Shown here: piece by piece, positions 13,480-19,579 of the stretch
Layout of the letters: each line of letters begins with the position of its first letter
Numbering within the stretch: the stretch's first letter is position 1
NCBI GenBank assembly: GCA_021789355.1
Contig: JAJYJR010000030.1
Location: 1-21,045 of the forward strand
Direction of reading: 5' to 3'
Length of the DNA stretch: 21,045 bases
From: Chloroflexota bacterium
GTDB lineage: Bacteria > Chloroflexota > Limnocylindria > Limnocylindrales > CSP1-4
The notes under the pieces: model-generated
Told to the model about the DNA's origin: nothing
Databases searched by the model: none
Seen by the model: only the letters and a program-made list of their open reading frames with translations
Translations under genes and position numbers: made by a program

Positions 13480-15804
13480 ATGCCTACGATGAATTCCAGC
13501 GAGGCGTACGCGCTTTGCCTTGAGCTGCTGTACGCGGCCAAGGAGGACGAGGTAGCCCAGATCCTCAAAGGCCACCATCTGTGGGAGGACCGGGCCCCGT
13601 GGACTCCGTACGGGAGCATGCCCAACAACCGCGGGGTGGTGGGCAACCAGCAGAGTCACCCGGTCGCCGCACTCGTAGAGAAAGTCGTCAACTCCGTGGA
13701 CGGCATCCTGATCGCCGACTGTCTCGCCCGAGGCGTGGATCCTCGCGGTCCCGATGCTCCCAAGACCATGGCCGAAGCGACTGCGGCTTATTTCGGCATC
13801 AAGGAGGGGAAAATCCGGTCGGTGAGCCCGGTGCCGCGGCACCTCGCCGAGCACATTCACCTCGTCGCATCAGGAGTAAAGGATCAACCAGCCTATGTCA
13901 TCGTTGATGATGGCGAGGGACAACAGCCAGACCGCTTCCCGGCCACGTTTCTTTCCCTCCTTCGGGAGAACAAGGTCCAGATCCCGTTCGTCCAGGGCAA
14001 GTACAACATGGGCGGCACTGGCGTCCTCCAGTTCGCCGGGGACAACAGCTTCCAGCTCATCATCTCGCGTCGCCGAGACGATGTGCCAGGAGATGGCATA
14101 CCGGAGCTCCGAGGGTTCTGGGGCTTCACCCTTGTCCGACGAATGAGGCCCGGTCCCGACGACCCGCAGTCGGTATACGTCTACCTCGCACCGGGTGGCG
14201 AGATCCCTCGATTCGAAGCCGCCGCGCTGCCGCTGCTACCGGGACCCTATCCGAAGGCTTTCCACGGGATGCTCGCCGCCGGGACCTGTATCAAGCTCTG
14301 GAACTACAGGGTCCCCGGTCGCCTGAGGACGATCGCCACGCTCGATCTTCGTTATGCCCTTGAGAGGTACCTCCAGGAGCCCGGCCTTCCGATTCGGCTG
14401 TACGAGCGGCGACCTGGGTACAGTGCTCACAGCTACGAGACGACCGTAGCGGGCTTGGCGCACGTCCTCGCCAACGCCGGGGCGGACAAGGAGGAGGGTT
14501 TCGACGGCGGATCGCCGCTGAATATCCCAGACGTAGGTGAGGCTGGTCTAGAGCTCACGGTGATCAGCGAGAATGCTGACGCCACGAGTAAGCGGTATCC
14601 CGCTGGCGTCTTCTTCAACGTTAATGGGCAGCTCCACAGCCAGCTCGGACCGGAATTCTTCAAACGACGCGATCTAAGGTTTGACTACCTCGCCGACTCC
14701 CTCGTCGTTTGCGTCGACTGCACCAACTTCGACACCGCCGTTCGTGAAGATCTCTTCATGCCTTCGCGTGACCGAATGCGTGAGATCCCGGCAAGATGGG
14801 CCCTGGAGGCAGCGGTTCAGGCTTACTTGGCGGACCACAAAGGTCTGGCGGACCTGAACGCGCGCCGGCGCCAGGCGGCACTGACTCAGGGGGTGGACGA
14901 GGATACGGTCGCAGTGCTGCAGGGTTTGGTGAGCAGCGACCCGAGCCTCGCCGCGTTGTTTGGAGCGGGAAACAAGCTCAAGCTCCCGGTCGGGCCGTTG
15001 CCAGAGCCCGTGCCGTACGAGGGTAAGCGGTTTCCAACGTTCTTCCGGCTGTCCAAGGAACCAAGAGATGGACTCGTGCGCAAGACGCCGAAGAACTGGA
15101 CTGTAAGAATCGAGTACGAGACAGACGCTGCCAACGACTATTTCTCTCCGGGTCGCTCGGACCGCGGTCACATAACGGTGGCCGGTGCGCCGCAGTTGAG
15201 ATCCGCTCACTTGTGGAACGGCAAGGCCACCCTTCGCTTCCAGATCCCGAGCAACAGCTCGCCAGGCGACAGCCTCCGCGTGGAAGTCGCCGTCATGGAT
15301 GAGTCACGAGTCGATCCGTTCCGATCGAGCTTCACGATTGAGGTGCAGGAGGAGCAGCCACACGAGCCGTGGGGGCCAGCCAAGCCACAAGGGTCGCACC
15401 TCGCTGGCATCCCGAACCCGGTCGAGGTCTACCAGAAGGACTGGGCGAAGTACGGATTCGGCCCCTATCACGGCTTGCTTGTCCGACATGGCGACGGCGA
15501 TAGCGCCGATGAACTGGACGTATTCATCAACATGGATAATCAGTACCTGAAGAATGAGCTCGTCCGCCGTCGATCACTCGGGGAGAACGTCGTCAAGGGT
15601 TGGTTCAAATACGGCCTGCTTTTGCTCGCGATCGGGATGGTGTATCGGCAGCGACAGTTGGACGAGTCAGATTCGGCCGGAGACGGGACCGGAACTGAGG
15701 AACGCGGAGATGCCGACTTCGAGGCAATATCGGCCGCCAGCGCCGGACTGGCTGTGACCGTTGTCCCGCTCATCGCTCAGATGAGCAAGAGAGCGGTCCA
15801 GTAA
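13480..15804 (+). CDS. GHKL/Hsp90-like ATPase, large multidomain protein, 774 aa
   Basis: The start is ATG at 13480 behind GGGAGGA; an ATG at 13489 is possible. The GHKL Bergerat fold is seen as N-box L-V-E-K-V-V-N-S-V-D-G (Glu67, Asn71, Asp74), G1 box V-D-D-G-E-G-Q (143-148) and G2 lid G-K-Y-N-M-G-G-T-G (173-181). A transducer-like middle region follows, with V-F-F-N-V-N-G-Q-L-H at about 375-395. A probable beta-sandwich comes next at about 545-620, and then a C-terminal helical part with V-V-K-G-W-F-K-Y-G-L-L-L-L-A-I-G. No nuclease motif is recognised. The family resembles uncharacterised GHKL ATPases of defence islands, not MutL, gyrase or HtpG. It probably shares a transcript with the kinase (160-bp gap) and converges on the methyltransferase with a 14-bp gap. 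Confidence 0.85.
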   Translation: MPTMNSSEAYALCLELLYAAKEDEVAQILKGHHLWEDRAPWTPYGSMPNNRGVVGNQQSHPVAALVEKVVNSVDGILIADCLARGVDPRGPDAPKTMAEATAAYFGIKEGKIRSVSPVPRHLAEHIHLVASGVKDQPAYVIVDDGEGQQPDRFPATFLSLLRENKVQIPFVQGKYNMGGTGVLQFAGDNSFQLIISRRRDDVPGDGIPELRGFWGFTLVRRMRPGPDDPQSVYVYLAPGGEIPRFEAAALPLLPGPYPKAFHGMLAAGTCIKLWNYRVPGRLRTIATLDLRYALERYLQEPGLPIRLYERRPGYSAHSYETTVAGLAHVLANAGADKEEGFDGGSPLNIPDVGEAGLELTVISENADATSKRYPAGVFFNVNGQLHSQLGPEFFKRRDLRFDYLADSLVVCVDCTNFDTAVREDLFMPSRDRMREIPARWALEAAVQAYLADHKGLADLNARRRQAALTQGVDEDTVAVLQGLVSSDPSLAALFGAGNKLKLPVGPLPEPVPYEGKRFPTFFRLSKEPRDGLVRKTPKNWTVRIEYETDAANDYFSPGRSDRGHITVAGAPQLRSAHLWNGKATLRFQIPSNSSPGDSLRVEVAVMDESRVDPFRSSFTIEVQEEQPHEPWGPAKPQGSHLAGIPNPVEVYQKDWAKYGFGPYHGLLVRHGDGDSADELDVFINMDNQYLKNELVRRRSLGENVVKGWFKYGLLLLAIGMVYRQRQLDESDSAGDGTGTEERGDADFEAISAASAGLAVTVVPLIAQMSKRAVQ

Positions 15805-15818
15805 CCGCCAGATCAAGA

Positions 15819-16970
15819 TTACGCTCGGAGTCTGTGCAGGAGCAGCACTTCGTGAGTGTTGCCTCGCTCGGGCTTCACGCGGTAGTACCAACGCCTGTTT
15901 GGCACGTCCCGCCATTGCGGGTGAACAGGGTCACTGTCGCATTCGTAGCCGGCGAGTTCCATCGCGTGCAGGTATCGGGGCAGTTGGTTCTCCGGATCCG
16001 CGAACGATAGGACCTGTACCACGGTCGCGCCGGGGCGGAGCAGACGGCGCGTGGCCTTCCATGCTTCCTCGATCGCGTCGAAGTAACGTCCCAGGCCCTC
16101 CCGAGATCTTCCGCCCAGGGTGTAATGCTTCGGGCCAAGACCGTCGGTGCGGCCGGCGAGCCAATACGGCATGGGCGTTTCGGAACGGCCCCTGACCTGC
16201 CAACGGTGGTACAGGACGTGAACACCGGGGTACGGCGGGGATGTCACAACCAGGGATACGCGGCCAACCAGTCGGTTCGTTACGCGTGACCTGGTCACAG
16301 CTTGCGATGGACCCTCATAAAGGACGCGTCGCCGAGGGATCTCGTGGGGCCGTGTGTCATGGCGCCCCGCTTCAACAGAGAGCTCCCTGAGTCCGGCGAC
16401 GAGCATCTCAGTTGCCAGGCCGAGCTGAACCACAACGGCTTCCGGTCCGCAAGGTTCCGACCTGCCGTCTACTGCCCACTGGGCGGTATGAAGCAGGATT
16501 GCGCTTGCCGCATCCCTGAGGCGCAACGTCGGTAGTAGGTGAGCCTCCGATACGAATGGCGCAAGGGCGGTCACTAGGGACAGCGGAGCGTTGCGCAGTC
16601 GTTCGTCAGCACCAACGTCCGCGACCGCCGCCGTTCTTCGCTGCGTGGCCCATTCACGCAACCGAACAACGTCATCATTGGACAACGGACTGGTTTTCGC
16701 GCGTGTCAGAACAAGAGACAGGGGGTTGAGGTCTATCCCAGCAAAGCGGCGCCCTCGCGCTAGCGCCTCAACCGCGGTGGTGCCGCCGCCGACAAAAGGA
16801 TCCAGAATGAGCTCGTGTGGCGTGGTGTACTCCTCGATCGCGGCGCCGACCAGGTCCGGTGAGAAGCGTGCCGGGTATCGATACAGTCCGTGTGTTAGGC
16901 CGTGAACGCGAGATCGGGAGGCGTGGGCCGCGTGAAGGGCGCGTCGGTCATCGATCACAATCGGGAACAT
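15819..16970 (-). CDS. DNA methyltransferase, TSPPY type (N4-cytosine or N6-adenine), 383 aa
   Basis: Motif I is D-P-F-V-G-G-G-T-T (57-65) with the following A-G-I-D-L-N-P, and motif IV is T-S-P-P-Y (243-247). The N-terminal L-Y-R-Y-P-A-R-F-S-P motif is usual in this group. Motif I precedes motif IV with about 180 residues between, a place where target recognition could sit. TSPPY is most frequent in N4-cytosine enzymes, but N6-adenine cannot be excluded. The ATG start at 16970 has AAGG six bases upstream. It is transcribed toward the GHKL gene and ends 14 bp from it. No restriction endonuclease gene is adjacent. It probably supplies the self-marking function of the cassette. By eye it is lower in GC than the backbone genes. 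Confidence 0.92.
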   Translation of the reverse strand: MFPIVIDDRRALHAAHASRSRVHGLTHGLYRYPARFSPDLVGAAIEEYTTPHELILDPFVGGGTTAVEALARGRRFAGIDLNPLSLVLTRAKTSPLSNDDVVRLREWATQRRTAAVADVGADERLRNAPLSLVTALAPFVSEAHLLPTLRLRDAASAILLHTAQWAVDGRSEPCGPEAVVVQLGLATEMLVAGLRELSVEAGRHDTRPHEIPRRRVLYEGPSQAVTRSRVTNRLVGRVSLVVTSPPYPGVHVLYHRWQVRGRSETPMPYWLAGRTDGLGPKHYTLGGRSREGLGRYFDAIEEAWKATRRLLRPGATVVQVLSFADPENQLPRYLHAMELAGYECDSDPVHPQWRDVPNRRWYYRVKPERGNTHEVLLLHRLRA

Positions 16971-17138
16971 CGTAACCTTGCCGAGAAGTGTTGGCTTGGC
17001 ACACGCGTTGTCATCACATTGACAAACGCCGATGCGGCTCGCGCCGGCGACGGGGCGTTACCCCGCCCACGCCTTTCCAGACTGCAGCTCGCTCGCTCTC
17101 CACTGTTAGCGGTGCCATCGGTTCAGGCTGAGGCCCGC
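16971..17138. promoter_or_regulatory. Control region of the methyltransferase gene with an inverted repeat at 17008-17025
   Basis: TTGTCA (17008-17013) and TGACAA (17020-17025) form a perfect 6-bp inverted repeat with a 6-bp spacer; allowing one bulge it extends to CGTTGTCA/TGACAAACG. It lies about 38 bp before the start codon of the methyltransferase, in promoter position. On the minus strand TTGTCA also resembles a -35 box, but no convincing -10 follows. No gene is seen in these 168 bp. Confidence 0.45.
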
Positions 17139-18728
17139 TCAGAGAACGCCCGAGCGTGCGATGACATGGTTATCGTCGTCGCGACTCCTCTCGCCCCGAC
17201 CAGACTGACCTTCTTTCGTGCTCAGGACGCCCTCTTTTCGGGGCGTGTCCGGGCCCGAGGTCTTGCCCCGACCACCTTGTGGTTCTAGGCGCAGGACGCC
17301 CGGCCCGAAGGCCGCGTCCCACCCGCGCGCCTTGGCGGCGGCGGTCAGCATAAAGGTGTAGTCCCGGGCCCCGAGGACGTCGATCCGCTCGAAGACGGCC
17401 TCGGCGATCGCCTTGCGCCCCGCGTCGGACGTCTTGGCCCAGAGGTCGGGCAGCGACTCCAGGTACGCACGCGCCTCGGCCGCAGTCGGGAGGCGCGACG
17501 GGCGCTCCGCCGCGGCCTCGGCGTCGAGGCGCGCCATCGTCGCCTCGAGCCGGGCGATGTCGCGGTCCCTCGCGTACTGCAGCGCCGCCCGCTCGCGCTC
17601 CCGCTTGAGGCGCGCCTGCGCCAAGGCGTCCGGGCCGCCGGATCCCGTCCTCCCGACCGCCTCGGCGACGACGGCCGCCTTCAGCCTCACCGACACGGCG
17701 ACGTGCCCGAGGGCGAGCCCGATCGCGTCCTCGTAGACGGAGACCTTGTACGACTCGCCCCGGACGCGGGGGTCGACCGTACGCCCGTCCCGCTGGATCC
17801 GTCGCGGGGCAGCCGCGGCGAACGCCGCGCAGGCGTCCTGGTGGCGGTACCGCCCGACGTGCCCGATCAGACGCCGCCCGCAGGCGGCGCACGCGAGGAG
17901 CCCGCCGAGCCCGTACTGCCGGCGGGTCACGGCGCCGCGGTGCCTTCGGCTGTACCGGGCGCGGAGCTCCTGCACGTGGTCCCACGTGGACGGGTCGACC
18001 AGCGGCCCGAGGGCCGACGGCTCGCCGGACCACAGGCGTCCGATGTAGAACGGGTTGGTCAGGATCTCGGCGACGTGCTTGAGGGCGAGCCCCATCGCGG
18101 CGCCGACCTCCCGATCCGTGCGCCCGGCGGCCGCGAGCTCGTAGACGCGGCGGACGAGCGCGAGCCCCTCTTCGTCGATCTCGATGGTGCGGCCGCGGCG
18201 CACCGTGCCCAGCGGCGCCCGGCTGCCGCCCGGGACGCCGAGGCGCCGCCGCTTGGCGGCGTAGCCCTCCCGGATCCGCTTCGCGAGCCGGCGGCTGTAC
18301 GCCTCCGCCTCAACCGCCTCCCGCGCCCAGCGCTCCCACTCGTCCTCGTCCGACGAGAGGACGCGCTCGTCGGCGAACAGGATGACGGCGCCGCGGGCGT
18401 GGAGGTCGTGGCGGGCGTTGACGGCGGTCCGCAGGTCTCTTGCGAACCGGGACACGTAGCCGACGACGAGCACGTCCCAGTCCCGACCGGCGCCGTCGAG
18501 CATCTCCGCCCACTGCCCGGTCGCGGCGATCGTCCGCCCTGAGTGCGCGACCTGCCACGCGGCGCCCGTGTCGACGAGGCCCCAGCGCTCGATCGCCGTG
18601 GCCTGCTGCTCGGCCTGCGCGTCGGGCCCGAAGTTGTCCGCCTGGCCCGCCGTGCTCTCGCGGACCCAGCGCGCGGCGCGCCGGCCGCGAAGGTCCTCGA
18701 GCGATCGGGGCAGGGCGCGGGCGGTCAT
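17139..18728 (-). CDS. Large serine recombinase of element B, 529 aa
   Basis: The domain order is the same as in recombinase 1. The resolvase domain has W-V-R-E-S-T-A-G-Q (catalytic Ser25) and G-Y-V-S-R-F-A-R-D-L. The recombinase domain has E-G-Y-A-A-K-R-R-R, G-R-T-D-R-E-V-G and L-T-N-P-F-Y-I-G-R-L. The zinc ribbon is C-A-A-C-G...R-Y-R-H-Q-D-A-C, and a coiled coil follows. The two proteins are clear homologues but well diverged, so they are not a recent duplication. The C-terminus is longer (about 35 residues) and holds an imperfect repeat (G-V-L-R-L-E-P-Q-G-G-R-G-K-T-S and G-V-L-S-T-K-E-G-Q-S-G-R-G-E-R-S) ending beyond the 22-bp site. The ATG at 18728 overlaps the 57-aa gene stop (ATGA). Confidence 0.93.
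   Translation of the reverse strand: MTARALPRSLEDLRGRRAARWVRESTAGQADNFGPDAQAEQQATAIERWGLVDTGAAWQVAHSGRTIAATGQWAEMLDGAGRDWDVLVVGYVSRFARDLRTAVNARHDLHARGAVILFADERVLSSDEDEWERWAREAVEAEAYSRRLAKRIREGYAAKRRRLGVPGGSRAPLGTVRRGRTIEIDEEGLALVRRVYELAAAGRTDREVGAAMGLALKHVAEILTNPFYIGRLWSGEPSALGPLVDPSTWDHVQELRARYSRRHRGAVTRRQYGLGGLLACAACGRRLIGHVGRYRHQDACAAFAAAAPRRIQRDGRTVDPRVRGESYKVSVYEDAIGLALGHVAVSVRLKAAVVAEAVGRTGSGGPDALAQARLKRERERAALQYARDRDIARLEATMARLDAEAAAERPSRLPTAAEARAYLESLPDLWAKTSDAGRKAIAEAVFERIDVLGARDYTFMLTAAAKARGWDAAFGPGVLRLEPQGGRGKTSGPDTPRKEGVLSTKEGQSGRGERSRDDDNHVIARSGVL
17181..17202. repeat. Putative attachment site, right copy (22-bp direct repeat)
   Basis: This is identical to 3435-3456 and in the same orientation. 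It lies in the C-terminal coding region of recombinase 2, read there as G-R-G-E-R-S-R. It is the proposed junction between element A on its left and element B on its right. Confidence 0.7.
17261..17274. repeat. Degenerate third copy of the att core motif
   Basis: TCTTGCCCCGACCA differs at one base of 14 from TCTCGCCCCGACCA in the two full copies. It lies 72 bp inside recombinase 2 from the full site. CAGGACGCCC is also repeated with about the same period (17223-17232 and 17292-17301), so the tail of the gene seems to hold a decayed tandem duplication. Confidence 0.55.
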
Positions 18729-18898
18729 GCGGCGGTCAGTTGGGGCTTCGGTTTCACGACGGACACAGTTGCTCTGCCGGGCGCGGTGTTCAAGGCCGAC
18801 CTCTCCGCCTCGCGGCGGACCGCCTCGCGGACGGCGAACGCGAGCGCGGCGGCGAGCGGGTCGGTCCGGGGCGGGGCCGGGCGGGACGCCTCGTTCAT
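18725..18898 (-). CDS. Small protein coupled to recombinase 2, 57 aa
   Basis: The ATG at 18898 overlaps the stop of the LuxR-type HTH gene, and the stop overlaps the recombinase start; both overlaps are ATGA. The core T-D-P-L-A-A-A-L-A-F-A-V-R-E-A-V-R-R-E-A-E-R is an amphipathic helix, followed by a basic tail. It is the counterpart of the 48-aa protein at 4894 (A-D-P-L-I-A-A-L). A longer frame extends upstream, but the coupling overlap and the HTH gene in the other frame make the short form more credible. The function is unknown; a recombinase accessory role is inferred from position. Confidence 0.6.
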   Translation of the reverse strand: MNEASRPAPPRTDPLAAALAFAVREAVRREAERSALNTAPGRATVSVVKPKPQLTAA

Positions 18899-19107
18899 CG
18901 CGCGGCCATCCGCTGCTCCCGGACCAGGACGGCCGCCTGCGCCGTCGTGCGGGCGCCCAGGCGCCGCCGGCCCTCGTCGCGGTACGTCCGCGCGGTCCAC
19001 GCGGAGATCCCGAGGCGCGCGGCGATCTCGCCCAGGCCCAGGCCGTCGCCGAGCAGGAGCAGGACCTGCTCCTGGCGCGGGGAGAGGGCCGGCGGCCGTG
19101 CGGTCAC
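18895..19107 (-). CDS. Stand-alone LuxR/GerE-type HTH protein, 70 aa
   Basis: The product is little more than a GerE DNA-binding domain: L-S-P-R-Q-E-Q-V-L-L-L-L-G-D-G-L-G, L-G-E-I-A-A-R-L-G-I-S, W-T-A-R-T-Y-R-D-E-G-R-R-R-L-G-A and T-T-A-Q-A-A-V-L-V. The GTG at 19107 is chosen because it precedes the domain directly and overlaps the upstream stop (GTGA). No receiver or sensor domain is present, as in small element-borne regulators. It probably controls the recombinase operon of element B, of which it is part. Confidence 0.78.
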   Translation of the reverse strand: MTARPPALSPRQEQVLLLLGDGLGLGEIAARLGISAWTARTYRDEGRRRLGARTTAQAAVLVREQRMAAR

Positions 19108-19252
19108 CGCAGGGTGGCCGCGATCGCGTCGAAGTCGGCAGGCCGCCAAACAGGACAGGCTCCGCACGCTTCTGGAAGTCCTCGAGCGGACCCATGCGTT
19201 CCTCGTGGTCAAGGACCATCTGCTTGACGGTGACGGCGGGCGCATCAGCCAT
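19104..19252 (-). pseudogene. Small gene with probable one-base frameshift
   Basis: The ATG at 19252 follows GGGGGAT and starts M-A-D-A-P-A-V-T-V-K-Q-M-V-L-D-H-E-E-R-M, continuing to about V-L-F-G-G-L-P. In a different frame the DNA just after that point encodes D-F-D-A-I-A-A-T-L-R and a TGA overlapping the start of the HTH gene (GTGA), the same coupling seen elsewhere in the operon. The span is 149 bp, one base short of whole codons. One missing base near 19136 would join the two parts into a 49-aa protein. It could be a true mutation, a sequencing error or programmed frameshifting. The alternative is a 227-aa frame running through to 18725, which I think is shadow. Confidence 0.4.
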
Positions 19253-19579
19253 CGGATCCCCCGTCACGCCATGAGCTCGCGAAGGATGCGGATGGCCTAG
19301 GCCCGTCGCGTCCTCGCCCACGGTGGCCACGTCAGGCGCTGCCATCGCGTGGCGAGCCGGGGCAGGGGGAGGTGCCCCGATGTCGGACGGGGCGGGCCGG
19401 GTCGGCACAGGGGAGGGTGCGGCCGACCAGTAGGCGGGGCCCCGCCGCAGCGGGGCGGCTGGGAATGAGGACGAGGGCCACGCCCTGATGGTCGGCTCGG
19501 CGCCCCCGCGCCGGTATCGGTCAGTTGACCGGGGGCTTCACGCGCTCAGGAAGGGCTCTGGGTCCGGGCAGAGCCGGAG
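19253..19579. other. Intergenic region with a GC-rich hairpin at 19439-19456
   Basis: No credible gene is seen in these 327 bp. GCCCCGC (19439-19445) and GCGGGGC (19450-19456) form a perfect 7-bp stem with a 4-base loop. It lies about 125 bases beyond the end of the leftward cysteine-rich gene and has no T-run, so terminator function is uncertain. The promoter for the element B recombinase operon should lie here, but no clear boxes stand out. Confidence 0.4.

Larger units (their letters stand above)
3435..17202. mobile_element. Proposed integrative element A, about 13.7 kb, flanked by 22-bp direct repeats
   Basis: Exact direct repeats at 3435-3456 and 17181-17202 enclose a serine recombinase gene next to the left repeat, a replication/partition-like backbone operon and a cargo of regulator, kinase, ATPase and methyltransferase genes. 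The recombinase sits at the very end of the element, the normal place for an integrase. A second, related recombinase lies directly outside the right repeat with the same orientation and the same relation to the repeat, so the right boundary of A would also be the left boundary of a second element (B). No conjugation genes, phage structural genes or terminase are seen. It is therefore better described as a non-conjugative integrative or mobilizable island than as a prophage. Confidence 0.62.

Noticed and set aside
10526..16970. Cassette as a DNA phosphorothioation (Dnd/Ssp) system
   Set aside because: Only the DGQHR domain is shared. No cysteine desulfurase, DndC-like PAPS reductase fold, DndD ATPase or DndE is present.
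10526..16970. Cassette as complete BREX/Pgl
   Set aside because: A kinase and a methyltransferase are present, but there is no PglZ-type phosphatase, BrxC/PglY ATPase or Lon-like protease, and the methyltransferase is far smaller than PglX.
3435..17202. The 22-bp repeat as simple conservation between homologous recombinase genes
   Set aside because: The repeat is read in different frames in the two genes and the flanking DNA is unrelated, so protein conservation cannot produce it.
3435..17202. Element A as a prophage
   Set aside because: No capsid, portal, terminase, tail or lysis gene is seen; the contents are replication, integration and cargo genes only.
18725..19408. A single 227-aa leftward gene covering this stretch
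   Set aside because: Its middle is a proline/glycine/arginine-rich shadow of the LuxR-type HTH gene in another frame. The chain of ATGA/GTGA overlaps supports three short genes instead.
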